A DNA stretch of 64,000 nucleotides from Ptiloglossa arizonensis. Taxonomy: Eukaryota > Arthropoda > Insecta > Hymenoptera > Colletidae. The position numbers and the translations under genes are program-made. The stretch spans positions 29,096,543-29,160,542 of the forward strand of contig NC_135048.1 in the NCBI RefSeq assembly GCF_051014685.1, written 5' to 3'. This document shows positions 45,801 through 58,264 of the stretch, piece after piece; positions within the stretch are counted from its first letter, which is position 1, and each line of letters starts with the position of its first letter. The notes beneath the pieces were generated by a model. That model made no database searches and was not told the origin of the DNA. It saw only the letters and a program-made list of their open reading frames with translations.

Positions 45801-47250
45801 AAGAAAATCGTTGTTATCGTGTCGTTCGACGTGATTTATCCTTGTTTCGATCGCGAACGAAGCGATGAATCACAAATGTATCGCATCTTTTCGCTTATCG
45901 TACGTAAACGCTCGATCCCTTCGTGCCGCGACAATAGCGATCTCGTTGCCAAGAAGTCCACGAGGATTTGCGTGCGTCGATGACTTCGAACCGCTAATCA
46001 CTCATGCGCTAATCACCCGTGAGCGTTCTGACGCAATCGACCGAGGAAACACTCGCCAGACTGGCACCTCGATGCGCCTCGCGGAGGAAATTGAATTCTC
46101 CTTGATTGTAAACACACCAATCAATGAGAAACGAAAGCAATTACTACCAGAGACGGAGTCAATTAACCGCTAACGTCTGGACAATAAAAGTACGGAAAAC
46201 ACACTGTTTCGTTTCGTGTTGGTCGATCGTTCCAATGAAAATAACCCATCGTTAAAACATTTAATTATTACGCGTTCCGAAATTATTTTTATTTACATCG
46301 ACGAACAACTCCAGACTCAATTTTCTAGAAAAATTGTATAAAAAATTGAATAGGTAATAACAGTCTTTATTGTACGTAGATTGTATTAATAAAAATAAAA
46401 AAAAAAAGAAGAAACGGTATCGATTCTCCTCGATTATAAAGACAACAATCGTGGGAAAGTTTATTTACTTACTCCGGTTACTAACTCGAGGCCAATTTTA
46501 GTAGAACAGTGTATAGTATCAGCTCTATCGACAATTGAATAGAACGTAATAACAATTTTTATTGCACCAAGATTGTATACGTAAAAATGAAAAAGAAAAA
46601 CCCAGTATCGATCAAGGAAAAGAAACTAAAATCAAGTGTACAGTACAAAGGCGACTTCCAGATACAATCTCTCGTTAACCTAACCTTAAGATTAGGAAGG
46701 TGCACGAATAGAAACATTTATTGGTGCATTTAAAAATGGTACATTTAAAAACGGAGAAAATACATTTCTACGTTACGTGTGTTAAATAAGAAGTGACAAT
46801 TTCTTCTCGCGCCCCGCCCAATCTGGAAAACTGTCCCTCCCCTAACGATCGCCCCGCCCACTTTGGAAAATTCTACACCGAACGCAAACGTTCGTTGCCA
46901 GGATCGCGTCAGGATCGTCGTGGAAACGAGGGAAAAGATTCTCGCTGGAAGATCCGAGTCTGGGTTCTCCGCGACGCGCATAAATATATAAATATTCCGT
47001 GGACGCGATCCAGAGTGGTTCTGGTCGAGCGTGGAATGGCTCGAACTTATATCAGCGAAATAGAAGACACGTTGCGCGTGCTCGCTGCCTGCAGCCCGAC
47101 TCCAGCGAGCGGGTCTGGCCGCGGTGCTTCAGTGGCTTGCAAGACACCGGACCAATCGCACGATTGCCCGATTTCATCGCGTTTCTTGCCTGTGTTTTCG
47201 TACGCGGACGTACACGCGCGCGCAATTCAGTTAACAGTAGGTTCTTCCCC
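45801..47250. other. Single-copy region with CpG-rich islands
   Basis: 45820-46170 and 46780-47250 are CpG-rich with competing frames up to 158 codons; 46200-46770 is AT-rich. Nothing recognised. Confidence 0.5.
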
Positions 47251-47254
47251 TCGC

Positions 47255-48350
47255 GATTATTCCTCGTGATACTCGACCCTTGTAATTCTCTCCCCTCGTG
47301 ATTTTTTTTTCTCCTTGTAATTTTCTTCCCCTCGTGATTTTTTTTCTCGTGACTATTCCCCCTTGTAATTTTCTTCATTCGTGATTTTTTTTCTCGTGAC
47401 TCTTCCCCCTTGAAATTTTCTTCATTCGTGATTTCTTTTCTCTCGTGACTCTTCCCCCTTGTAATTTTCTCCCCTGGTGATTTCTTTTCTCGTGACTCGT
47501 TCCCCTCGTGATTTTTTTCATCGTGACTCTTCCCCCTTGTAATTTTCTCCCCTGGTGATTTCTTTTCTCGTGACTCGTTCCCCTCGTGATTTTTTTCATC
47601 GTGATTCTTCCCCCTTGAAATTTTCTTCCTTCGTGATTTTTTTTCTCTCGTGACTCTTTCCCCTTGTAATTTTCTCCCCTCGTGATTTCTTTTCTCGTGA
47701 GTCGTTCCCCTCGTGACTTTTTTCCTCGTGACTCTTCTCCCTTGTAATTTTCTCCCCTCGTGATTTTTTTTCTCGTGACTCTTCCGCCTTGTAATTTTCT
47801 TTTCTCGTGATTTTTTTTTTACGTGACTCTTTTCCCTTGTAAGTTTGTTCCCTCGTGATTTTTCCCCTCGTAATTTTCTCCTCTTGTGATTTTTTCCCTT
47901 GTAATTTTCTCCTCTTGTGATTTTTTCCCTTGTAATTTTCTCCTCTTGTGATTTTTTCCCTTGTAATTTTCTCCTCATGTGATTTTTTCCCCTTGTAATT
48001 TTCTCTCGTGAATTTTCCCCTTGTAATTTTCTCTCGTGAGTTTTCTCCTTGTAATTCTCCCCCCAATCGTGATTTCTTTCTCGTGACTTTTTCCCCTTGT
48101 AATTTTCTTCATTCGTGAATTTTTCCCCCTTGTAATTTTCTCCCTTCGTGAATTTTTCCCCTTGTAATTTTTTCCCCTCGTGATTTTTCCCCTTTGTAAT
48201 TTTCTCCTCTCGTTAATGTTTCCCCTTATAATTCCCCCCCCTCATAATTTTCCCCTCTCGTAAATTTTTCCCCTTGTAATTTTCTCTCGTGACTCTTCTC
48301 CCTCATAATTTCCCCCTTCGTGATTCTCTCCCCTCGTGATTCCTTCTCGT
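47255..48350. repeat. Pyrimidine-rich array CTTGTAATTTTCTCCCCTCG
   Basis: Units of about 15-16 bp (CCTCGTGATTTTTTT and CCCTTGTAATTTTCT) are combined into a 78-bp superunit (47461 and 47539) and a 31-bp superunit (47881, 47912 and on). The - strand is purine-rich and open for 308 codons with a Lys-Ile-Thr-Arg-Gly repeat. It lies about 300 bp upstream of the alternative exon at 48648. Confidence 0.92.
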
Positions 48351-48647
48351 GAGTTTCTCCCCACCACGAATTAAATTTTTCCAGAATTGAAAATCATCGA
48401 CCCTGAGAAAGGAATTCTCGAAATGACGGATACTCGAAGCCACCGATGGTACCTCGCGAAAACTCTGTCCTCGAGATAGAAAAATAAAAAAACGTGTTCG
48501 TACCCCCGTACATCTCCGCATTCCAATTTCATTTTTCTCTCACCCGATAATTCGACGAGAGTGAATACATCGCGAATTGTCAAGTGCGCGTTCGTTTTCG
48601 CGGTTATCGAAGAGAAAGAAGAGAGCAAAAAAAAAGAAACGGAAAAA
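48351..48647 (+). promoter_or_regulatory. Probable promoter/leader of the internal Limpet transcript
   Basis: Short single-copy block between the pyrimidine array and the next ATG, with CpG and A-rich segments. The role is inferred from position only; no core promoter motif is certain. Confidence 0.35.
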
Positions 48648-48852
48648 ATGGCCACCGACGCATTGAGCGAACGACTGTCCAGTAAGCTTCACTTGCAAAC
48701 CAAGACGGTAGGTGAAGAGAGGATAAAGAGGGCGAAAGAGAAGGACGAGGATGTCGCGATATTCAGCATGTTTCCAATGGAGGGCGACCCGAAGTTCAGG
48801 TGCTGTCTTGGCAAGGACTGCTTCCTGGGGGACCCGAAGAAGGCGGACCCAG
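48648..48852 (+). CDS. Probable internal alternative first exon of Limpet
   Basis: AAAAAATGGCC opens a 68-codon segment beginning MATDALSERLSSKL, with a charged KRAKEKDED stretch and a Cys-containing end (CCLGKDC, GDPKKADPG). It has balanced amino-acid use, unlike the surrounding frames. It ends at CCAG|GTGACG in phase 1, the same phase as the 37.7-kb Limpet exon, so it could join the same downstream LIM2 exon and give a shorter isoform lacking the half LIM and LIM1. The upstream frame stays open for 29 more codons, but the in-frame ATG at 48648 has the best context. A separate gene whose other exons lie outside the window is the alternative. Confidence 0.6.
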
Positions 48853-48954
48853 GTGACGATTCGTGAATTGTTGTTAGAATTCTCTGAACGTTTCTTTCGA
48901 CTCCCTGTGACTCGAATATGTCGATAGGATTTTCTCCAAATTTACATTGAATCT

Positions 48955-49400
48955 TTATCCTTCTGATTTCTGAGGAAAGATCAACTTCTGGAGAAGAATT
49001 AGATATAGTCTTTACCATCATTTCGGAGTTATAATATGGATCCCTTGTCAATGTTGAGGTATTATACATTGACTTTGAATCTGTTACACTTACTTTGTTA
49101 TAAATGAATTTACCACTCTGACGATCTTGTAGCATTGTCTTGTACCACACTTTGGTGCCTCGAACTAGATCAACTTGCGAAGAGATATCAGATACCTTCA
49201 CCATTTTCATTTTTCCCGTTGTTGTAATATAAATTCCTTGTCAATATCGAGGGATTATATATCGATACGTAGCGACCAGTAAATACTTTACAGAACTAAT
49301 ATCAGCACTTTGACGATCGTGCACCATTATTCTCAGCGGGAATTACGAACGAGAGTTGTGCTATTATAGATACAATCTTCATCCATTCTTCAATCCTGTC
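48955..49400. repeat. 193-bp direct repeat, two to three diverged copies
   Basis: CCTTGTCAAT...GAGG...ATTATA words recur near 49043 and 49236, with AGATCAACTT and TGACGATC words at the same offset. A third copy after 49335 is weak. The - strand frame across it (173 codons) is antisense to the adjacent exon and not supported. Confidence 0.7.
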
Positions 49401-49985
49401 AACGTTTTACACAATGAGTATTACACATCCGTACTCTGTTTCATTTACTTCGCTATAAAATTTTCGTATAATTACAAATATTTCTAAAAGCTTGAAAAAT
49501 CTGATCGCTCGCAACAATTATCTCGATTGCGTAGAATCATGGAATCGTCGAAGATGGATTCCGTGTATTTGAATCGAATAGGAATATTCTCGTTTCGAAT
49601 TCGAATTTTTTTCAATGTTCCACGTTCCGTTCGATCCCGTCGAGGACGTTGCAAAACCGGTGGACACGGGGGCGGCGGAATAAGGTCCCGTTCTCAAAGT
49701 TTTCCTAAGGTCGGCGTCGGCACGCCGATCGTGGGTCGACGCGGCGCAACCGGCTGGCGATAAACTAGTCGATCAAAGCGAGAGAGAAAGGGCCATAAGC
49801 CAGAAGGAAGGAACCCGAATGGAACCGCGACCTTATCTGGAAACACGAGCACGGCCACGCGCGCTCGATTGTCCTCGGTGCACTTGGCTAACGAACTCGC
49901 TAATTACTCGCGACTCGCAGATGGGAATCGTAATCGGTAATTACGTTCGATCGTTGCTGTACACGTACGAAGCTACGTGTAAATT
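49401..49985. other. Single-copy block, CpG-rich in its second half
   Basis: 49640-49985 is CpG-rich with short competing frames. It merges on the right with the first unit of the next array. Confidence 0.5.
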
Positions 49986-49989
49986 TCGT

Positions 49990-51150
49990 CCCGGTTGGAA
50001 ACGTATGGAACTATATAGTTCGTACGTATGTAGTACGAGGTATATTCCTCCTGGGTTGGATACTCATGAAACTATGTATAATGTAGAGTGAGTTCTCTCG
50101 GTTGGAAACTCATGGAATTGTACATTGTACAATGTAGAATTAGTTGTCTCGGTTGTAAATTTATGAGATTGTATGTAATGTAGAGTGAAGTCTGTCTCGT
50201 TGGAAATATATGAAATTGTATACAATGTGGAGTAAGTTTTCTCAATTGTAGACTTGTGAAATTGTATATAATATAGAATAAGTTCTCTCAGTTGGAAACT
50301 CATGGAATTGTACATTGTACAATGTAGAATTAGTTGTCTCGGTTGTAAATTTATGAGATTGTATGTAATGTAGAGTGAAGTCTGTCTCGTTGGAAATATA
50401 TGAAATTGTATACAATATGGAGTAGGTTTTCTCAATTGTAGACTTGTGAAATTGTGTACAATGTAGAATGAGTTCTATCTCAGGTGGAAACTTAGGAAAT
50501 TATATAAAATATAGAATGAGTTTTCTCTCAGTTGAAAACTTGTGAAACTATATACAATATGGAATAAGTTCTCTCAGTTGGAAACTTATGAAACTATATA
50601 AAATATAGAATGAGTTCTCTCTCAGTTGGAAACTTATGAAATTATATATAATATAGAATAAGTTCTCTCTCAGTTGGAAATTTATGAAACTATATAAAAT
50701 ATAGAATGAGTTCTCTTTCAGTTGAAAACTTATGAAATTATATATAATATAGAACGAGTTCTTCCTCAGTTGGAAACTTATGTAACTATATAAAATATAG
50801 AATGAGTTCTCTCTCAGTTGGAAACTTATGAAACTATATATAATATAGAATAAGTTCTTTCTCAGTTGGAAACTTATGGAATTATATAAAATATAGAATG
50901 AGTTCTCTATCAGTTGGAAACTTATGAAACTATATAAAATATAGAATGAGATCTCTCTCAGTTTGAAACTTATGAAACTATATACACAATAGAATAAATT
51001 TTCTCTCAGCTGGCAACTTATAAAATTATATGCAATATAGAATAAGTTCTCTCAGATGAAAACTTATGAAATTATATACAATATAGAATGAATTTTGTCT
51101 CAGTTGGAAACATATAAAACTATATACAGTTCCTTTGGTGTAAACCTGAA
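49990..51150. repeat. 48-bp satellite with 190-bp higher-order block
   Basis: The consensus starts GTTGGAAACTTATGAAACTA and continues through ATATAGAATGAGTTCTCTC; about twenty units. A four-unit block beginning at 50101 is repeated at 50291 (190-bp higher-order period) almost unchanged. The first unit (49990-50040) has CpG-rich variants (GTTGGAAACGTATGGAAC) and joins unique DNA. Confidence 0.93.
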
Positions 51151-51483
51151 ACTATATATAGTATAAATTCTGTTCAAGGTGTATACATTACATTTCAAGA
51201 TTATATTTTCAAACGTTCGATTAAATGAAAATTAAGCTCATAAGTGGTGTAAGTATGATAGTTGTTGGAAAATTAGTATTTTCCACTGGTATTATTTAAT
51301 AAGTATAGACCGATAACGAGTAGAATTATTTTTGACTACAATTTCGAAAGTGGTTTATTCAATTTAACTAACTCTATCCTGTGCAAGTATATATATACGA
51401 TCTATATCTATATCCTGTACGAGTATATAGATTTATGAAGGTTTAAAAAATGGAGATGAAAAGTATGGAGATAAGAAACGTAG
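51151..51483. other. AT-rich single-copy spacer
   Basis: TATATA-rich words around 51390-51430; nothing else seen. Confidence 0.5.
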
Positions 51484-51589
51484 AAAACAGTCATGAGTAA
51501 TGCTGTATATATAGCATTAGTCGCGACTGATCTCCATCTTGTGTATGAATATATCATACGTCCGTATAGTCATTGCTTATGACTGTTTT
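51484..51589 (+). other. Hairpin with 19-bp RNA-perfect stem
   Basis: The 19-nt arms 51484-51502 and 51571-51589 pair along their whole length if transcribed from the + strand; the two non-Watson-Crick positions are G-U. The loop contains a second small hairpin (AATGCT...AGCATT). A structured RNA or a decayed inverted-repeat element would both fit. Confidence 0.5.
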
Positions 51590-52080
51590 AGATCTGTCTT
51601 ATTTGCACTTTGTTAATATTCAAAATAAAACCGTACGTACGTACGAACTTAATCTTCTTTTTAATTGAACGTTTGTATATTTAATATTCTTTGAGATCGA
51701 TATTCGTCTTTTCTCGATCGGTGTATCCGTGACAAAAATTCTCGAATTTGCGAATAAAAAAAAAAATCTCCTTACTGTCCACGCGTGAGTTGTTATTTTT
51801 TTTATTAAATTTATATTAATAGAACGTATAGAAACCCGCAGGAGGAGAAACGCAGTTAAAATGCTATTATTAAAACCTAACCCCGATTCATCGATCAAAT
51901 CGATACACAATCGAATGAAGTAACGAATATTTTAAGATCCACCGAAGTATAAGTATAGTACTCGAAATAGATACTTGACGAAAATCTTCATGTATCAATT
52001 ATAGATTTCTAGGGTCCCTAAAATATGGTTCCTTATTCTTGAAAGACGAGATTCTCCGGCTATTTTTTACGCAGACTTCA
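51590..52080. other. AT-rich single-copy stretch
   Basis: A 96-codon - strand frame is AT-rich and unrecognised. No other features. Confidence 0.45.
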
Positions 52081-52084
52081 AATA

Positions 52085-52715
52085 ATAGTGGCAAAGAATT
52101 TTTTATACAATTTCGTTACAAATTTGACACTATCGTATTTAATTTATAATTATACTATCTATACTTAGTTCAAATACAATTAGAAAGAATACTCTCTTTG
52201 TATACTCTTTTTTATATCAATTTGTTCGTTACAAATTCGATACTACCGTATTTAATTTACATTACTTTCTATACTTAGTTCAAATATAATACAATTAGAA
52301 AAGAATACTCTCTTTGTATACTCTTTTTTATATCAATTTGTTCGTTACAAATTCGATACGACTGTATTTAATTTACATTACTTTCTATAATTAGCTCAAA
52401 TATACTTAGAGAAGAATACTCTCTTCGCACATTCTTCTTTCTACATTTCCCTTACAAATTCGATACTACCATACTTAATTCACATTATTTTCTACACATA
52501 ATTCAAATACACTTAGAGAAGAATACTCTCTTTGCATATTCTTCTTTCCATATTTCCCTTACAAATTCGATACTACCATATTTAATTTACGTCCCTTTCT
52601 ACACATACTTCAAATACACTTAGAAAAGAATACTCTCTTCGCACATTCTTCTTTCTACATTTCCCTTACAAATTCGATACCACCATATTTAATTTACATT
52701 ACTTTCTATATAACA
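52085..52715. repeat. 106-118-bp tandem repeat, five to six copies
   Basis: ACAAATTCGATACTACC, TTTAATTTACATTACTTTCT and AGAATACTCTCTTTG recur in order, at about 52120, 52230, 52348, 52454, 52560 and 52667. Confidence 0.88.
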
Positions 52716-54060
52716 CCATCATCTCTCTACAATTCCCACAAATAAATAGATATTTCAATTTTTCCAAACAACGTGGGTAAAATAAAACAAAGATAGATCC
52801 AAGAAGGAATACTTCAAGGTTGTTTAGAAGCATCCTAGAATCAGTGACGGAAACACGTCGCGGATCCGCGCGTCCAATGAGAGATAATCATCTAGGGGAC
52901 GTAGAAGACAACCGAACGGACAAGTTTCGAATGATAATCACGCGTCCAGAGATGTATGATTTATGCAGCCGCGGGCATAGATCGACGATATCGCGGATCG
53001 CTAATAAAGCGTTTGGCACTTCCTGGCAGGGATCCTGGCACGTGACACTCGAAACGTTTCCATTCTTCGCGCGACCGGTTCTTCCTTGAATCCTCCTAGA
53101 TGCAACGTGCAACACGTGTGCACAGATGTACATAAGTGTCGTAGACATAATTTTCGCTGTGAAACCGATTGGCAATTCAAATTTCCCTAACGATGCGGGA
53201 TTTCGTCGAGCAAATGCATAGGACAATATTTGCCCGTCCATGTTTGCGAAACAAGCCGAGACTCACTTCGAAGCGATTCAATAATGATGTCACTTGCCAT
53301 TTATTCGAATCGATACGTGTTTACCATGGCTGGACAAATTTCGCGGGCCTCTCGATACACTCCCTGTTAGAATAATCGAATCGTCTTGAACAACAGCCTC
53401 GATTCTTCAATATACTTCGAATTAGAACAATTGAATCGACCAGTTGACAATTTGTTCGGTATATGTGATGCAACAGATACTGTGCAGTATAGTTTGAACA
53501 GTGGCTCCAAAAAGTGTCTACAGGCTGGATTATAAGGAAATTTTTCTTATTTGTGAGACTGATTTTTATGAAAGTTTGTGGGCAGGTAGAGCATAATAGT
53601 GTATATATATAGAGGAATTTTTTCAGGCAGGTGAAATCGCGCCTCGAATGTTTTAATGTGTTTTTTATTGATTTAATGCGATTTTTTTGGGGATTTTTTT
53701 TTGCAACAGAGAGCACTGAGAGCTGAATATATTTATATGAAAAGTTTTGTTCAATTTCACATTATTACGAAGTTGTATTTGAGAAATCGAAGTGAAAATG
53801 GCACTGTAAAGGCTGAAGGGCTTGCAACGAATTTCATTTTATTTATAAATTCGTAATCGTGCGAGGCACAAGAACAATTTTCTTTAAAAAATGTTCAGTT
53901 TGATATTATCGTTCAACTGTAAAAAAAAGTCCTCCGAAAGATTTGTATTAAAACAATGAAGAAATGTTGAATTTTCGTGTCTTAGTTTTATCCACTCGAG
54001 AATATTTTTTGTCGATAAAACAATTACGTCACTTGTGGCCCGGTATGCTTTATATACACG
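52716..54060. other. Single-copy region
   Basis: 52820-53330 is CpG-containing with frames on both strands (up to 117 codons) and no domain; 53400-54060 is AT-rich. Nothing recognised. Confidence 0.5.
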
Positions 54061-54300
54061 CAAACTTTCATTAAAATCACACTTGTAAGTCAGGAAAATT
54101 TCTCAAAATATAATGTACAAACACTTTTCTTAAAAATACTCAAACTTTCATTAAAATCAGACTTGTAAGTCAGGAAAATTTCTCAAAATATAATGTACAA
54201 ACACTTTTCTTAAAAATACTCAAACTTTCATTAAAATCAGACTTGTAAATCAGGAAAATTTCTACAAAATATAATACACAAATACTTTATCGATCCACTG
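54061..54300. repeat. 80-bp tandem repeat, three copies
   Basis: CAAACTTTCATTAAAATCAG begins units at 54061, 54141 and 54221. The first two are nearly identical. Confidence 0.93.
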
Positions 54301-55250
54301 TACACACAGAGAAAAAAGATTAGAATATCACATATTTTCTCCAGAAATATTAAAAACAAATGATTCGTGCAAAATGGTGCCCAAAGTTTCCAAAAGACAT
54401 CTCCATTGTTCAATTTAACCACACAATCTTCTCCAACTTCGTCAGTGACCCCGATGGGTAGACGCGACATTGAAGTCTAAATAAAAAAAAAAAAAAAGAA
54501 ACGGTATCGTATTCGTATTAATTACGAAGATTACGTTACGCGTAATCGTCGACCAAACGACGACTATATCTGACCAAGGAGAAACAACCGTCGAAGGAAA
54601 TTGCGAACGATTTGAAAAAAAAAATTTCGTGACGGATAAGAGACCCTATTAATACCTCTGAAGTCATCCGCGCGACGTCAGAAGCTACGGTGCGTCGTCG
54701 TTACGAACGATATCGATCGGTTTAGTTTCTTATCCTGGCGTAATCTCTTTCAGCCGTGATCGACGGTTAACGCGCCACAAATTGGATTCGTTATCGAACC
54801 AAACGATCGTAAATCACGTTCGCGAGGCGTTCCCGCGGAAAATCGAGCCGCGGTGAAGATCAACAAGCGTTAAGGTATCCGCGCGCGCAATATCGCGAAT
54901 CTGCGATTATTGTATCGCGAATGGACGCGATACTGCGAATCTTGACGTGCATTTCGCGCTATCGAGGCACTGTCGATACATTGAGACACGATATCGCTCG
55001 ATGTGCCGAGAATGTATCGCGCGAGGTGAAAAATTGGAAATATCGTTTCTCAATCGCTTCGGCGATATCTAACGTGTATTCGGTACCTGTAGAAAGCTGG
55101 TAAATATTTGCGAAAAATTGTTCAACGAACGGGTAGTTTCTTCGTTGCAATCTCTATATCTCAGTGGATTAAAGTATAAAGTGTTACGATGCTATCGTTT
55201 ACTGTGACGATATCTTTTCGTGCTTCTAGAATGGATTTAGACCTCGTTTA
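54301..55250. other. Single-copy region, CpG-rich 54500-55090
   Basis: Many ATATCGCG and CGCGA words; frames of about 60 codons only. No gene recognised. Confidence 0.5.
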
Positions 55251-55254
55251 AGAA

Positions 55255-55760
55255 ATGCTTTCTATTTTTTAATTATATTTTCACTTGTCTCATTTTTGGA
55301 TCATGTGTCTAATTATATTTTCACTTACCTTGTTCTTTTTTCATGTATCAAATTATATTTTTATTTACTTAATTTTTGTCCATTTATCTAATCATATTTT
55401 CACCTACCTCATTTTTGTTTCATTTATCTAATTATATTTTTATTTACTTCATTTTTGTCCATTTATCTAATCATATTTTCACCTACCTCATTTTTGTTTC
55501 ATTTATCTAATTATATTTTTATTTACTTCATTTTTGTCCATTTATCTAATCATATTTTCACCTACCTCATTTTTGTTTCATTTATCTAATTATATTTTTA
55601 TTTACTTCATTTTTGTCCATTTATCTAATCATATTTTCACCTACCTCATTTTTGTTTCATTTATCTAATTATATTTTTATTTACTTCATTTTTGTCCATT
55701 TATCTAATCATATTTTCACCTACCTCATTCTTGTTTCATTCATCTAATTATAACTTTTTT
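55255..55760. repeat. 79-bp satellite with nearly identical units
   Basis: CACCTACCTCATTTTTG occurs at 55401, 55480, 55559, 55638 and, slightly altered, 55717. Units are almost identical, indicating recent expansion. Each unit is itself two 38-41-bp halves (CATTTATCTAATCATATTTT and CATTTATCTAATTATATTTT). The left part is more diverged. Confidence 0.95.
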
Positions 55761-56490
55761 TTATTCAGCTATATTATTCTTCACGTTTCGTCCATACGTT
55801 TATTTATTGTATATTTTATTACAATAATATGTACGTAAAGATTCTTGCCCGTAGGTTAATAAACATTAAACATCCCTCGATTCGAGACGTACGTGACCCC
55901 CCTGTTTAAGTCGAATTCAACTTGGACTCCGTTTGACACGCGTCATGACCACGAGTCGGCGAGGAGCAGAGATTTATGTAACGTTTAAACACGATTGTGC
56001 AACGGATGATTTAAAAACGCACCGGACGTTACTAAAACGTTGCGTGTGCGCTTCTATTGCGCAACCAATAAGCCCCTAAAAAGGGAACGCGTTATCGAGT
56101 CGTGCTGGTCGTCTGGTTTCTTTCGAAAAAAATCCATGGTCCTCTCTCTCTCTCTGTCTCTGTCTCTGTCTCGATCGTGGATCGGGAAAGTCGAGGATCG
56201 CTCTTTTCGAATTTATATTTAGACTTGATGCGGCCGAAGATCGCGGCTTCCGACGGATTGCCAGCACCTCGGCAATTCGAGACCTCGTAAAACTCGAAAC
56301 GATCTCGTCGACGATCGCCGATTCCGGAACGATGCGATCTCTGACCCCTCGTTAACGCCAATTCCTCGGCTTCCAGGAACGTTCGATGCTCGTCGTGTTC
56401 GCGGGCAGTACCCCGTCCGAGGAATTGAAAAGTCGATGGTAGAATAGCGATGTGTCGTTTCGAATTAGGCTCGGGAACGAACGTGGAATT
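55761..56490. other. Single-copy block, CpG-rich
   Basis: Contains a CT/GT microsatellite at about 56141-56172. Short competing frames. Nothing recognised. Confidence 0.5.
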
Positions 56491-56494
56491 CTTC

Positions 56495-57255
56495 TGGGTT
56501 TGAGTATTCGAATATTCCAGGGATTCGAGTACTCGGTGAATATCATTCGAGTAGTATTCGAATACTTGACTTGATTTGTGCGCTATTCGAATATCTAATT
56601 ATTCGAATACTTTGTGCATCGATTAAGTATCCGAGTATTTAGGATATTTGGGATAATATTCGACTGCTCAAATATTCGAACAATGATATTCGACTGGTCA
56701 AATACTATTGACTATTGACTCGAATGCTACTAAAATATTCGAACACTTAAATATTTAACTATTCAAATATTCGAATACTCGAATATTCAGCTATTCAAAT
56801 TAATTCGTAGCACACCAACGAGTATTTAGAATATTTGGGATAATAATCGACTGCTCAATTATTCGAACAATGATATTCGACTACTCAAATACTCGAATGC
56901 TACTAAAACATTCGAACGCTTCAATATTTAACTATTTAAGTATTCAAATACTCGTATATTCGACTATTCAAATTAATTCGTAGCACTCGAACGAGTATTC
57001 AGGATATTTGCGATAATATTCGACTGCTCAATTATTCGAACAATGATATTCGACTACTCAAATACTCAAGTGCTACTAAAACATTCGAACACTTCAATAT
57101 TTAACTACTCAAATATTCGAATACTCGTATATTCGACTATTCAAATTAATTCGTAGTATTCGAATACTCGAATATTCGACTATTCAAATGAATTCGTAGT
57201 ATTCGAATACTCGAATATTCGACTATTCAAATTAATTCGCAGTATTCGAATAGTC
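56495..57255. repeat. TATTCGAATAC array with 174-186-bp higher-order period
   Basis: GGATATTTGGGATAATATTC recurs near 56641, 56827 and 57001, each followed by CGACTGCTCAA, AACAATGATATTCGACT and AATTAATTCGTAG. The right end simplifies to short TACTCGAATATTCGACTA units. Confidence 0.9.
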
Positions 57256-57860
57256 GCAACCTCGCTCGGAGAAGCAGCGAAGTACAATCCCGTCGAGTAG
57301 AATTCCGATCTCAGCGTTTGAATGTTACGCGAGCAACAAATGTCCCGACCCGGTTTTTTGATAATCGAATCGAATCACGCGATTTCGTACGCCCGATCAG
57401 ACCGCCGAAGCGGTGGCGAGGTGCTTTAAGGCGACGCATAATGCGAGATTACCACATCGCCGGCCTTGGACCATCAGACTTTATACATATACGGAGGTAT
57501 TGCTTGGACGAACTGACGTCACGGCCCTCCACTCCTGACTCACGGTGGACCACGAGGAATAGCGCGCGAAAAGCGCGAGCGATCGCTTTCTTCGTCGAGG
57601 GCCGTTGGAATCTAGGCTACCCTGTGTCCCTGTCGACGAACAAGCTCGTGAACAAACGCCGTGAGACATTGGTCGACTGGAATTTCATTGCTTTATTTAT
57701 TTATTTTACCGGAGGAATGTTCATGTATAATGCATGAAAAAGTAGCCAGGTGGCAGGGAATTTACTACACTCGCGTTCTTAGTTATATTGGCGTCCATGA
57801 ATTTTAATAATTCACGACTGTTAGCGACTACACGAGTCGACACTAGAGCTGGGTATTCTT
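57256..57860. other. CpG-rich single-copy block
   Basis: A 139-codon + frame (57318-57737) is Arg/Thr-rich with a hydrophobic end; no domain, no splice partner, and a - frame overlaps it. I do not call it a gene. Confidence 0.45.
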
Positions 57861-57864
57861 TCTT

Positions 57865-58180
57865 GAATTCTTCTGTATTCGAATATTCGAATACTTCGGT
57901 GATTTAAATTCGGCGAATATAAGTCGAATACTCGAATACTGGAATACTCGAATACTGTAATACTCGAATACTGGAATACTCGAATACTCGAATACTGGAA
58001 TACTGGAATACTGGAATACTCGAATACTTGAATACTCCAATACTCAAATACTTGAATACTCGAATGCTCGAATACTTGAATGCTCGAATGCTCGAATACT
58101 CGAATGCTCGAATGCTCGAATGCTCGAATGCTCGAATACTCAAATACTCAACTACTCGAATATTCGAATATTTCTTGTTC
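57865..58180. repeat. 10-bp ACTCGAATAC array
   Basis: Decamers ACTCGAATAC and ACTGGAATAC shift to GCTCGAATGC at 58050-58140 by transition. Simple member of the TATTCGAATA family. Confidence 0.93.
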
Positions 58181-58264
58181 GAAATATTCGAGCTATAAAA
58201 TATTCAAACAGCCCCTAATTACAATTATGCATAGAATAAATTCCGATCGAGCATTTGGAAAGTT

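Noticed and set aside
47052..47978. 308-codon - strand frame with Lys-Ile-Thr-Arg-Gly repeats as a gene
   Set aside because: It is the translation of the pyrimidine-rich tandem array; other frames of the same array are also open.
48689..49210. 173-codon - strand frame
   Set aside because: Antisense to the probable Limpet exon and continued across a 193-bp direct repeat; no independent support.
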